Of a stretch of DNA of 64,000 bases, positions 1 to 7,082 are shown piece by piece (positions within the stretch are counted from its first letter, which is position 1; each line of letters starts with the position of its first letter). The stretch is from Alphaproteobacteria bacterium. GTDB taxonomy: Bacteria > Pseudomonadota > Alphaproteobacteria > UBA8366 > Aestuariispiraceae. The stretch covers positions 744,001 through 808,000 of the forward strand of contig JAWPMN010000001.1 in the NCBI GenBank assembly GCA_033344895.1, given 5' to 3'. The notes under the pieces were generated by a model. That model was not told where the DNA came from. It was given only the letters and a program-made list of their open reading frames with translations, and searched no databases. Position numbers and translations under genes: made by a program.

Positions 1-35
1 ACCTCGGCGGGTTTCGGCTTCCGGCCTCTTGCCAT
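1..35 (-). CDS. Small terminase subunit, P27 family (first 11 codons only)
   Basis: Read on the minus strand, an ATG at 33-35 opens a frame that starts MARGRKPKPAE and runs off the left edge. This is the typical beginning of phage P27-family small terminase subunits, which bind the packaging site and present DNA to the large subunit. A GAGGA ribosome-binding site lies just upstream of the ATG. The position directly after an HNH endonuclease gene is also typical, because many P27-type phages carry HNH next to terS. Only the N-terminus is visible, so the assignment rests on this short match and on context. Confidence 0.6.
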   Translation of the reverse strand, partial: MARGRKPKPAE

Positions 36-210
36 GGATTTCCTCGGATTGGCCGCGGCGCGTCCTCGCACCCTGTCCGGCTCACAAAAAAAGATTTCCC
101 AATTCCGCGCCCCCACACACACGGTTGCGAGGACGGTCTAAGGGGCTGGGGCGGGAAGAATCGGACCACCCCCTCCCCCCTTCGGCCGGTCGCGGCCGGA
201 AGGCTGGGGC

Positions 211-549
211 CTAGCGGGGCGTCCTGCCGAACCCGCCATCCTCCCGCGCAGTCTTGCGGTTGTGGCAGGTCTCGCAGCCCGCTTGCCAGTTCGATCTGTC
301 CCAGAACAGGGCACGGTCGCCCTTGTGCGGCACGATATGGTCGACCACCGTCGCCGGCGTTACCCGACCCTCGGCCTCACAGTCCATTTCGCACAGCGGA
401 TGTTTGGCCAGGAAAGCCTCGCGCGCCTTGCGCCATCTGCCATCATAGCCGCGCTGCGCCGCACTGCCCCGGCGCCGATCGGTCAGCCGTTGCTGGTCCT
501 TGCGCTGCTGCAGTTTGGGCGCCCCGAAGGTCGGCGGCATGGTCGGCAT
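211..549 (-). CDS. Phage HNH endonuclease
   Basis: This is a 112-residue protein starting at the ATG at 547-549. It has a basic N-terminus (about residues 12-45), then a compact HNH fold: Cys53 and Cys57, a VVDHIVPHKGD segment (residues 68-78), and the C-terminal GCETCHNRKT block (residues 91-100) that supplies the last histidine and the zinc cysteines. Phage HNH proteins of this size nick DNA and, in P27-type packaging modules, cooperate with the terminase at cos ends. It is encoded just upstream of the small terminase on the same strand, which supports a packaging role. The longer open frame upstream (to 1314) is antisense-like and was not used. Confidence 0.85.
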   Translation of the reverse strand: MPTMPPTFGAPKLQQRKDQQRLTDRRRGSAAQRGYDGRWRKAREAFLAKHPLCEMDCEAEGRVTPATVVDHIVPHKGDRALFWDRSNWQAGCETCHNRKTAREDGGFGRTPR

Positions 550-671
550 GGTATCCCCAAACGCGAAGCGCCCCGACGGTGTGGACCGTCGAGGCGCAAT
601 GATTGGATCGTGATAAGGCTTACAAACTTTTCCTGACCACGTCAACAGGCACGCTACAGGCCGCAGATTGC

Positions 672-1337
672 CTAGCGTTCCCACCATTTGAGCGCAGGCA
701 CATCCACGTCCCATTCGACCAGCGGCACGCCCAGCCCCCGCAGATGGTCCGCCACGAAGCCCATCGCCACGACCCAGCGACGATATTCCGCCCGCTGCCG
801 GATCAGGGCCGGGACATCCGGTCCCACCCGCTCCACCACGCACAGGTAAGGTTCCCGCACCGTGATCCGTCCGCCCGGCGCATGCCTGCACCGGATCCGC
901 CGTTCCGGCCCGAACCGCATGACGGGCGGGTTGTGCGGCCCGATCGGGCGCCCGACATGGGTCGGCTGCGCCACCAGCCGCAGCACGGGCCAGGCGGGGC
1001 GCCGCTTCAGGGCCGCCAGCGTGACCACATCGGACAGCGCCGCCGGATCCGAGGCAAGGCGCGCCCGCACCTGGCGATGCACCCAGTCGGCCAGCGGATC
1101 GGTCTTGCCCATGGCCGCATAAAGCTGCACCGGCCGCGGCCCTTCCCCGGACCAGCCGACGCCATAGCCCAGCGTCGCGCCGCCATAGCCGTCGAACACC
1201 CCGTCGCCGAGACCGCCCAGATGCGCCATCTGGTCGCCATAGGTCCAATGCAGCAGCGTCTCCAGCCGCCGGTCCGACATCCGAACCGGTCGTGGTGGGG
1301 CATCGTAGGTGCAAGAATTGATTTCACTCTGCCGCAT
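672..1337 (-). CDS. Hypothetical phage protein (221 aa)
   Basis: I do not recognise this protein. It begins at an ATG (1335-1337) inside the end of the upstream initiator-like gene, overlapping it by 14 bp, with an AGGCGC-type ribosome-binding site in that gene. It is rich in Trp, Arg and Gly with no membrane segment or signal peptide. A notable block around residues 30-65 reads as alternating Gly and aromatic residues. It lies between the replication genes and the packaging genes, where lambdoid phages carry a late-gene antiterminator (Q). That position is the only hint to function; there is no motif to support it. Confidence 0.6.
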   Translation of the reverse strand: MRQSEINSCTYDAPPRPVRMSDRRLETLLHWTYGDQMAHLGGLGDGVFDGYGGATLGYGVGWSGEGPRPVQLYAAMGKTDPLADWVHRQVRARLASDPAALSDVVTLAALKRRPAWPVLRLVAQPTHVGRPIGPHNPPVMRFGPERRIRCRHAPGGRITVREPYLCVVERVGPDVPALIRQRAEYRRWVVAMGFVADHLRGLGVPLVEWDVDVPALKWWER

Positions 1338-2313
1338 GACGCGCCTCGATCAGCTTCTCCAAACCCGCATCTGCGTATCTGCGCCGGACTGCCGAAATCT
1401 CGTCTTCCGCGGGCGGCGCGCAATTTCCGGACCACAATCCGGTTCGAAGATACGACGCCACGGCGCGCATCCGTTTCTGCGCTTCCCCCGACATCCCCGC
1501 CGTCAGCCGTTGAGCGCGCATATCGGCTGCGTCCTGCTCGCCACGGCGCCGCACGATCGGGTCAAAATACTTCCATCCGACTTCACCGGGACGGGCGTCT
1601 TTCCCCTGCCTTTCCAGAGCAGTGCGGCCTTCCTCCAGGGCCGGCAGGACCACCCGATCCAGATCGAACCCGGCCCAGCATTCGGCAACCTTCCGAAGCT
1701 TGTTGAAGTCCGCGGGACTGCGGGACGGGTCCAGCCCAAGCGCCTCTCCCAACACACACCACCGCCGCGACCGATCACCATCCTTCCCGGTCTCGTTCTC
1801 GCCGCGCGACGGGGTGGAACTGGATGGATAAGGATGGGTTTCTATATAGGCACCCGTCATTATTGACGGGTTGCCCCCGTCATTTCTGACGGGTTGACCC
1901 CGTCGTTTCTGACGGGTTGGGGGGCCGCCTGACCCCGTCATTTCTGACGGGTTGACCCCGTTGTTTCTGACGGGTCCGACATCCTCACTCGGCCGCTCTG
2001 GCCCTTCCTCGGATGGTCCGGACTGACCTTGCGCGGCGCCATGGCGCGCACGGCCCGTCAGAATGCGATAGATGTTGACGCGGCTCTTGCCGTGCCGTCC
2101 AACGATTTCGATCTCTCCCATAGACACCAGCGACGCAACGGCGCGCTCGGCGGCCCTTTCACCACGCCGCATGCGCCGCGCGATGGTCGCCATCCCGACC
2201 CAACCTTCCCAGGTCTCGTCATTGACAACATCCGCTATCGCCAACAAGGCCAGCAACATCGGCCCTTCCGCGGCGGAATGGTCCCAGACAGCCGTCATCG
2301 CTCTGATGCTCAT
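1324..2313 (-). CDS. Replication-initiator-like winged-helix protein containing iterons
   Basis: This is a 329-residue protein starting at 2313, where ATGA overlaps the stop of dnaB (translational coupling). Residues 1-85 look like a helix-turn-helix/winged-helix domain of the kind found in phage replication initiators (two-helix lead, a MATIARRM recognition region, then a beta wing ending in VNIYRIL). Residues about 113-154 are encoded by five palindromic DNA repeats and are low in sense as protein. The C-terminal part (about 175-329) is mostly charged helices. The layout, a DNA-binding N-terminus with iterons in the middle of its own gene beside a helicase, resembles lambda gene O. The initiator role is inferred. 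Confidence 0.7.
   Translation of the reverse strand: MSIRAMTAVWDHSAAEGPMLLALLAIADVVNDETWEGWVGMATIARRMRRGERAAERAVASLVSMGEIEIVGRHGKSRVNIYRILTGRARHGAAQGQSGPSEEGPERPSEDVGPVRNNGVNPSEMTGSGGPPTRQKRRGQPVRNDGGNPSIMTGAYIETHPYPSSSTPSRGENETGKDGDRSRRWCVLGEALGLDPSRSPADFNKLRKVAECWAGFDLDRVVLPALEEGRTALERQGKDARPGEVGWKYFDPIVRRRGEQDAADMRAQRLTAGMSGEAQKRMRAVASYLRTGLWSGNCAPPAEDEISAVRRRYADAGLEKLIEARHAAE
1853..1974. repeat. Five palindromic iterons, candidate prophage replication origin
   Basis: Five copies of an 18-bp interrupted palindrome, CCCGTCA-N4-TGACGGG, start at 1853, 1876, 1899, 1934 and 1957. The spacers are TTAT in the first copy and TTTC in the other four. The third and fifth copies each carry changes in one arm (CCCGTCG, CCCGTTG). 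Start-to-start spacing is 23, 23, 35 and 23 bp. Because 23 is not a multiple of three, the repeats are read in shifting frames, so conservation is at DNA level. Iterons inside an initiator gene mark the origin in lambdoid phages. Confidence 0.75.
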
Positions 2314-3866
2314 GAAACTCCCTCGACCTCGCCCATATTCGAGAACCGGCTGGCACGGCCGTCGAAACCCAGCACCACGTCGCCGACCGGCCCCATACGC
2401 TGCTTTGCGATAATCAGAGTCGCCGTCCCCCGGCATTCCGCCAGCGCGCCGTTATACGCATCCTGCCGCGCCGCGAACTTTTCCTCCGACTCGTTCGACC
2501 GCTTGACCGGGTCGCCTTCCCGGATCAGGTAGTATTCCGGCCGGTACAGCAGCCAGACCTGATCGGCATCCTGTTCGATGGCGCCGCTTTCTCTCAGATC
2601 GGCCAGCCCCGGCCGCTTCTCTTCGCGATCCTCGACCTTGCGGGACAGCTGAGACAGCGCCAGGACGGGGCAATTCAGTTCCTTGCCCACAGCCTTCAAC
2701 CTCCGGGTAATCCGGCCCAGCATCTCCGCCCGGTTCGGTCCGCGGTCCGACCCGTCGCCGTCGCCCATGATCTGCAGATAATCCACCACGATCAGCGCGA
2801 CCCGCCCGATGCGCCGCGCCAGCCGCCGCGCCTCCAGCCGGATATGCGCCGCGGACGCCTCGCCACCATCGTCCAGAAATACGGGCCACTGCCTTGCGCC
2901 GCGGGCGGCAAGGTCCAGGGTCTCGTACTGATCCGACCGCAGGTCACCGCGATCCATCGCCTGCGTCGGCAGGCCGGACATGGCCGACAGGCATTTCTTA
3001 GCAAGTTGCCCCTGGCTCATTTCCAGGCTGAAAATCAGCACAGCGCCCCGCGTTTCGGTCCCGGCGTTACCGGTAACGCTTCCCGCTTCGTCACGGGCCG
3101 GCAGTGCCGCCTGGGCACGGCCGACGTGAAACGCGATGTTATAGGCCAGGGTCGATTTCCCCATACTGGGCCGCCCGGCCAGCACGATCAGGTCCCCGCC
3201 CATCATCCCGCTGGTCATCCGGTCCAGATCGTGAAATCCGGTCGGCACGCCCAGAACCGCGCCATCGTGCTTCATGGCCGCGTCGATGCCAGACATCGTT
3301 TCCGACAGCACGTCGGACAGCGACCGCGACCCGATCCGCGCCGGGGTGCCGTCCGTTAACCGCAACAGCGCCGATTCATGCGCCGACAGCAGTTCCGCCG
3401 CACTCTCCCCGCATTGCGGATCGAACGCCATATCCTCCAGATCCCGCGCCGCACCGATCATCTCGCGCTTCATCGCCAGATCGATGATCGTCGCCCCATA
3501 CTCCGACGCGTTCATCACCGTGACGACATTCATAGCCATCTCGTACAGCCATGCCTTCGGCTCGTCGGCGACCTCGCGAAAGATGGGTTCCCGATCGACA
3601 AACCCGGCCAGCGTCGCGGGCGACACATCCATCCCGCCATCGCGCAGGCGCAGAATCTCCCGCCACAGGACACCGTGCTCCGGCACATAGAAATGGTGCT
3701 CTGCCAAGCCGGGCGGGATTGCGTCAATCACCTTTGGATGACGCAGCACCGCCCCCAGAAAGGCGCATTCCAGTTCGGCATTGTAAGGGGGCTTCCGCCG
3801 GCGGCGCGACACCCGCATGCCCGAATCTTCATCAACGACAGCCTGCGTCATCGCATCACCAACCAT
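2310..3866 (-). CDS. dnaB: Replicative DNA helicase, DnaB family (phage)
   Basis: This is a 518-residue DnaB-type hexameric helicase for prophage replication. The N-terminal DnaB domain (about residues 28-130) begins with the usual pattern of an extended segment, AFLGAVLRHP and the AEHHFY region. The C-terminal RecA-like motor has Walker A GRPSMGKST (231-239), an IFSLEMS block, the Walker B/H3 segment IVVDYLQIM, and the R-finger region SGAIEQDADQVWLLYRPEYY. A short Gly/Thr/Glu-rich insert precedes IFSLEMS. An alternative ATG at 3849-3851 is possible. It is followed by the initiator-like gene through an ATGA overlap. Confidence 0.93.
   Translation of the reverse strand: MVGDAMTQAVVDEDSGMRVSRRRRKPPYNAELECAFLGAVLRHPKVIDAIPPGLAEHHFYVPEHGVLWREILRLRDGGMDVSPATLAGFVDREPIFREVADEPKAWLYEMAMNVVTVMNASEYGATIIDLAMKREMIGAARDLEDMAFDPQCGESAAELLSAHESALLRLTDGTPARIGSRSLSDVLSETMSGIDAAMKHDGAVLGVPTGFHDLDRMTSGMMGGDLIVLAGRPSMGKSTLAYNIAFHVGRAQAALPARDEAGSVTGNAGTETRGAVLIFSLEMSQGQLAKKCLSAMSGLPTQAMDRGDLRSDQYETLDLAARGARQWPVFLDDGGEASAAHIRLEARRLARRIGRVALIVVDYLQIMGDGDGSDRGPNRAEMLGRITRRLKAVGKELNCPVLALSQLSRKVEDREEKRPGLADLRESGAIEQDADQVWLLYRPEYYLIREGDPVKRSNESEEKFAARQDAYNGALAECRGTATLIIAKQRMGPVGDVVLGFDGRASRFSNMGEVEGVS
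3064..3079. repeat. 16-bp perfect palindrome, copy inside dnaB
   Basis: GCGTTACCGGTAACGC is a perfect palindrome within the dnaB coding region. Its 14-bp core recurs exactly at 3868-3881, just upstream of the dnaB start. The function is unknown; it could be a protein-binding site. Confidence 0.45.
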
Positions 3867-3867
3867 G

Positions 3868-3881
3868 CGTTACCGGTAACG
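3868..3881. repeat. 14-bp perfect palindrome upstream of dnaB
   Basis: CGTTACCGGTAACG is a perfect palindrome in the 19-bp gap between the preceding gene's stop codon and the dnaB start. It is identical to the core of the palindrome at 3064-3079. It may be a site for a regulator or replication protein. Confidence 0.45.
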
Positions 3882-3885
3882 TCCG

Positions 3886-4401
3886 TCACGATATTCCCTC
3901 TCCCGCCTGCAGCGCGGCGAGGCGCGCGCGGAAGCCTGCATCGTTCTTTGCCCAGAACCGCGCCTGACCGACATAGACCCATGCCTGACCCTTGCTGCAG
4001 CCCCAGTCGCGGGCCAGATCGGCGACGGACCAGCCCTGCAGCCGGGCGGCATAGAACACCGCATCGCGCGCTCGGATCGACCCGACCGCAGACCCATGAA
4101 CGATGACATCCAACGGCAGGCCGAACACCGCCGGCGCGCGGCGCAGATAGGTGCGCAGATCCGTGCCCGGCGCGCCGCCAGCCACCGCCGCCGCGGTACA
4201 GTCGCCGCAGCGCGGGCCCGCGGGACCGGGGGGCACCGGCTGTGTGCCGACGACCAGCACGCCGCAATCCCGGCACGGCCCCAACCGGTACAGCGCCGAC
4301 GCCCCCGATCCCAGAACCGGCAGGGCGGGGCCGTCCAGGATGGTCGGACGGTCGGGTCCGGCCGCCCGGGTCGACAGCGCCGGGGCGATGGCGTCCGCCA
4401 T
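3886..4401 (-). CDS. Zinc-ribbon protein with DnaA domain-IV-like C-terminus
   Basis: This is a 171-residue protein. The ATG at 4399-4401 was chosen because a GAAGGG ribosome-binding site precedes it; a TTG two codons earlier is less likely. Residues about 43-70 carry two CxxC pairs (CRDC and CGDC) suggesting a zinc ribbon. Residues about 105-165 (from GSIRARDAVFYAARL through a WSVADLARDWGCSKGQAWVY helix-turn-helix to FRARLAAL) resemble domain IV of DnaA, the part that reads DnaA boxes. No AAA+ motor is present. It sits directly upstream of dnaB, so a role in origin recognition or helicase recruitment is plausible but inferred. Confidence 0.65.
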   Translation of the reverse strand: MADAIAPALSTRAAGPDRPTILDGPALPVLGSGASALYRLGPCRDCGVLVVGTQPVPPGPAGPRCGDCTAAAVAGGAPGTDLRTYLRRAPAVFGLPLDVIVHGSAVGSIRARDAVFYAARLQGWSVADLARDWGCSKGQAWVYVGQARFWAKNDAGFRARLAALQAGEGIS

Positions 4402-4403
4402 GG

Positions 4404-4847
4404 TCAAAGCCCTTCGCCCGTCGCCTTCGGGACCTCGCCCTGTTCCCAGGTGTGACCCGCCGCGACCAGACAGGAAATCCCGTCCGGGCGGGTGACGACA
4501 AAGGTCCAGGTGGCCCCGTCGGGCGACAGGAAGACTTCGGCCATATAGCCGCTGCCGGTCACGCCGGCCGCCGTAGGAACCTCGTCGAAACCCGCGCGCA
4601 GATGCTCGACCACCGCCTGGCGGTGACCGCAGGATGCGCCCTGCGCCTCGGCCGCCTGCGCCCAGAACAGCAGCGCCGCCCCGACCGCCGCGCCGACCGC
4701 CAGACCGCCGGCGACGATCGCCGCCCGCCGCGCGCCCCGGCGCAGGGCCCGCCGCCAGCCGCGCCTGTTGCCGGACCCCTCGTAACAGGCCATGTCCAGC
4801 GCGCCGCTGGCCCGCATCATCCGCATGCTCGTTTCGGTCAGGTGCAT
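4404..4847 (-). CDS. Single-pass membrane protein with periplasmic domain
   Basis: This is a 147-residue protein with a very basic segment (about residues 27-42) followed by one transmembrane helix (about 42-64) ending near an AEAQG cleavage-like site. It then has a soluble domain with two cysteines and the pattern EVFLSPDGATWTFVVTRPDG. That soluble domain resembles a small exported protein common in Alphaproteobacteria whose function is unknown to me. The start is supported by GGAGACGGGGCA upstream. Its N-terminus overlaps the preceding gene by 10 bp and its stop abuts the DnaA-IV-like gene. An exported product in a replication operon is unusual; a superinfection or envelope role is speculation. 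Confidence 0.65.
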   Translation of the reverse strand: MHLTETSMRMMRASGALDMACYEGSGNRRGWRRALRRGARRAAIVAGGLAVGAAVGAALLFWAQAAEAQGASCGHRQAVVEHLRAGFDEVPTAAGVTGSGYMAEVFLSPDGATWTFVVTRPDGISCLVAAGHTWEQGEVPKATGEGL

Positions 4848-5104
4848 TGCCCCGTCTCCTTCGTGACGCCGGATTCGACCGGCAGGAAGCGCATGCCGCC
4901 GCGCGTGCCGCGACCGCCCTGCGTCTCGATCAGGCCCGCCCCGGTCAGGTCGCCAAGGGCGCGCTGTATCGTCATTTTCGATTGGCCGGTCGCACGGACG
5001 ACGCTGCCGTAATCCGCCCGTTTGCCGGCGGCATGGATGTCCTGGATGGCGTTCAGTACGATCAGCGACCGCGCCTTCAAGGGGATGTTTCTTTGGGGCG
5101 GCAC
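4838..5104 (-). CDS. Small winged-helix DNA-binding protein
   Basis: This is an 88-residue protein if the GTG at 5102-5104, one base after the preceding stop, is the start. A second GTG at 5164 would add 20 residues and overlap the upstream gene by 59 bp, which I consider less likely. The sequence forms a winged helix: KARSLIVLNAIQDIHA, then YGSVVRATGQSKMTIQRALGDLTGAGLIETQGG. That is a typical replication- or MarR-type wHTH with a recognition helix and a wing. It lies in the leftward phage operon between a 91-aa gene and a membrane protein. The target is unknown. Confidence 0.65.
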   Translation of the reverse strand: MPPQRNIPLKARSLIVLNAIQDIHAAGKRADYGSVVRATGQSKMTIQRALGDLTGAGLIETQGGRGTRGGMRFLPVESGVTKETGQCT

Positions 5105-5105
5105 G

Positions 5106-5381
5106 TCACCCGGGGGCGCCTTCCGGGCCGTCCCCCCTGAAACCGCCACCCGTGAAACCGTCACCCGCCCCCCCCGGCGGATAGCCGTCCGGGCCCAGAT
5201 TGGTGCGCAGGTCGTATCCTGCGGGCGCCCCGCCCGCCCCGGTCGGCCGGCGGTAATACCGGACGCGAATCCCGGGATAGCCGCGCGACCGCCAGTAATC
5301 CTCGATCGCCGCCGCCACCGCGCGGCAATCCGCCTCGCGCTCGTCGGGCCGCAGCCCGTTCGCCGCCGTCGCCGGTGTCAT
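5106..5381 (-). CDS. Small hypothetical phage protein (91 aa)
   Basis: This 91-residue product starts at the ATG at 5379-5381, overlapping the GcrA-like gene stop (ATGA). The first 60 residues contain a compact region with DEREADCRAVAAAIEDYWRS followed by a basic beta-rich stretch (IRVRYYRR). The tail is a Gly-rich run. This resembles small phage proteins often seen next to GcrA-like genes, but I cannot assign a function. Coupling to both neighbours shows that it is translated with the operon. Confidence 0.6.
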   Translation of the reverse strand: MTPATAANGLRPDEREADCRAVAAAIEDYWRSRGYPGIRVRYYRRPTGAGGAPAGYDLRTNLGPDGYPPGGAGDGFTGGGFRGDGPEGAPG

Positions 5382-5881
5382 GCCGCATCCCCCACCCGGT
5401 GTTCGGCCCGGTCTTCCGCCGGACCTTCGGCCGATGCGTCCCGCGGCTGCCGATAGGCGACGCGGCAATGATCGGCGCAATAGGGTTTGCCGGGCACGAC
5501 CTGGTCGGATCCGCAGAAATGAAAGCCGTCCGTCCCGGGCTGGCCATGGGGCCATTGACAGGTTTTCGGTGGCGGGATGATCCGGCCATCCATTCCCAGG
5601 GCCCGCCGGACCGCCGATCCGCCGCCTTCCGTCCTGCCGTCGTCCGGCTTCCCGTCTTCCGCCTTCCCGTCCTCCACCGGGGCCGGAACCGTCCGCACCC
5701 GCGGCTTGGACAGGCCCATCCGGTACAGCCGCCCCAGCACGGCCGACCGGGTGATCTCCCGCCCGGACTCGTCGCTCAGGATCTGCGCGCTCTGCGCCGC
5801 CGTATGGCCGGTGCGCCACAATTCCCGAAGGCGCAGATCCTCCGCCTCGGTCCAGCGTCCGGTATCGGTATGCCCCGTCAT
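5378..5881 (-). CDS. GcrA-family cell-cycle regulator (prophage-encoded)
   Basis: This is a 167-residue GcrA homologue. The N-terminal helix-turn-helix (residues about 8-52: WTEAEDLRLRELWRTGHTAA, then SAVLGRLYRMGLS) matches the DNA-binding region of GcrA. The C-terminal domain has the GcrA signature CQWPHG ... FHFCG ... KPYCADH. GcrA in Caulobacter binds sigma-70 RNA polymerase and activates promoters carrying methylated GANTC sites. A phage copy could redirect transcription in step with the host cell cycle. It is joined by ATGA overlaps to its neighbours on both sides. The middle region (about 60-95) is a charged, disordered linker. No adenine methyltransferase is seen in this window. Confidence 0.85.
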   Translation of the reverse strand: MTGHTDTGRWTEAEDLRLRELWRTGHTAAQSAQILSDESGREITRSAVLGRLYRMGLSKPRVRTVPAPVEDGKAEDGKPDDGRTEGGGSAVRRALGMDGRIIPPPKTCQWPHGQPGTDGFHFCGSDQVVPGKPYCADHCRVAYRQPRDASAEGPAEDRAEHRVGDAA

Positions 5882-5888
5882 GCCGCCC
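5865..5888. repeat. 24-bp direct repeat over a start codon (copy 1)
   Basis: An exact 24-bp repeat spans the start of the GcrA-like gene and recurs at 6218-6241 over the start of the next gene upstream. Both proteins therefore begin MTGHTD. It is probably a relic of a local duplication. Confidence 0.5.
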
Positions 5889-6234
5889 TCCCTTCCGCCG
5901 CCGCGCGCCCGCGATCGGTCAGCCCGGCGACCGGGCGGTCCGCCCCGTCGGGCAGGCGCAGGGTCAACAGCGGCACCAGCGACCGCCGCCGCCCCGGCAC
6001 GCGCGACAGCCAGCCGCGCTCGATCAGCCCGTCGACCAGGCCCTTCACCGCGCTGCGCCGGGGCAGGTCCATTTCCCGCGCGATCTCGGCATAGCTGGGA
6101 CAGCGCCCGTCGACGGCCGTCAGTTCCTGGATCACCGCCAGGCAATCCCGCTGACCGGCGGTCAGGCCATAGGCCGGACGGCCCAATGGGCCGACCGGCA
6201 GCCCGCCCCGCCCGTTGTCGGTATGCCCCGTCAT
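5878..6234 (-). CDS. LexA-DNA-binding-like winged-helix protein
   Basis: This is a 118-residue protein. Residues about 22-80 form a LexA-type winged helix: LTAGQRDCLAVIQELTAVDGRCPSYAEIAREM, followed by SAVKGLVDGLIERGWLSRVPGRRRSLV. It lacks a C-terminal peptidase, so it is a stand-alone DNA-binding module. It overlaps both neighbours by ATGA junctions in the leftward operon. Its first residues (MTGHTD) match those of the GcrA-like protein because the start region is a 24-bp repeat. It is likely an early transcription regulator. Confidence 0.75.
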   Translation of the reverse strand: MTGHTDNGRGGLPVGPLGRPAYGLTAGQRDCLAVIQELTAVDGRCPSYAEIAREMDLPRRSAVKGLVDGLIERGWLSRVPGRRRSLVPLLTLRLPDGADRPVAGLTDRGRAAAEGRAA

Positions 6235-7070
6235 GCCGCCCCCCGTTCCAGGGCGGGCTGTTCCGCCGCCGGTTGCAGTTCGGTAACCAACATCTGCGCC
6301 AGGGCGCCGACCGTCGTGATTCCCTCATTCTTGCCGACCGTCCTTGCGGCCTCCTGCCAGCTTTCGGAATCGCGCCGCCGCAGGAACCGGACGACGGACG
6401 CGTCATCGGCCTGCGGATTGGTGCCCAGATACGCCGCAACAGCCTTGATCGGGATCGCGCGCAGGTCGTCCGCCGTATCCGGATAGGCCTTCAGCATGCA
6501 GGCCAGCACCCGGCGCAGGACGGCCGGGCCATGGGTCTCGTAGACCGCATAGACCGCGCCGACCGCCATGGTGTGCCCGGCCTTCAGGTGCTGCCGCGAC
6601 GGAATGTTGCGATAGATGGTCAGGCCGACCTCCCGGCAGATCGCGTCGATCGCGACCGCCGTTTCGTCTCCGGCGCGGACCTTGGCATGATGGACCTGCA
6701 GCCCGTTCAACCGGACGCGGTTCTCGTTGATCGCGACAAAGGCCGCCGCCTGCTCGGCCAGGGACATTTCCTCGATCACCATGACCGGGACGGAATGAAT
6801 GTCCGCCCGCTGCCGCGCCGCCTCGGCACGGTGCTGCCCGTCGATGACGCAGAACGTTCCGTCGCCGTTATCCGTCGCGATGATCACGCCGAAGAACGGC
6901 CAGTAGAATTCCTCGACCAGTCGTCCGATCAGCTGTTTGCCGCGCTTGGTCGACACGCTGCGCTGATAGCGTTCGTCGATCATCAGCTTGTCCGGCGGAT
7001 GGAATTCCAGTCGGGGTTTCGGCCCGGGATCGGACAGGGGCGCCTCGTCCCGTTTCACGTCATCCGCCAT
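6231..7070 (-). CDS. ParB/Srx-type nuclease-fold protein (DGQHR)
   Basis: This is a 279-residue protein with a ParB/sulfiredoxin-like N-terminal domain. It contains an opening strand (KLMIDERYQR), a long helix and the hallmark VIDGQHRAEAA near residues 75-85, followed by a VMVIEEMSLAEQAAAFVAINENR segment. The C-terminal half (about 115-260) is helical, as in phage ParB-like proteins of the DUF6551 type. Family members bind nucleotides or DNA and some are nucleases. Here the role is likely in phage DNA metabolism or regulation. GAGGG precedes the ATG at 7068-7070. The stop overlaps the next gene. Confidence 0.8.
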   Translation of the reverse strand: MADDVKRDEAPLSDPGPKPRLEFHPPDKLMIDERYQRSVSTKRGKQLIGRLVEEFYWPFFGVIIATDNGDGTFCVIDGQHRAEAARQRADIHSVPVMVIEEMSLAEQAAAFVAINENRVRLNGLQVHHAKVRAGDETAVAIDAICREVGLTIYRNIPSRQHLKAGHTMAVGAVYAVYETHGPAVLRRVLACMLKAYPDTADDLRAIPIKAVAAYLGTNPQADDASVVRFLRRRDSESWQEAARTVGKNEGITTVGALAQMLVTELQPAAEQPALERGAA

Positions 7071-7082
7071 CGCTTGGCCCTC

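Noticed and set aside
29-214. 61-aa plus-strand frame at the left edge
   Set aside because: Low-complexity, basic, no ribosome-binding site, and overlaps the terminase start.
603-1706. 367-aa plus-strand frame across the left prophage end
   Set aside because: It is antisense to well-coupled leftward genes, with Arg/Pro-rich composition typical of high-GC shadow frames and no ribosome-binding site.
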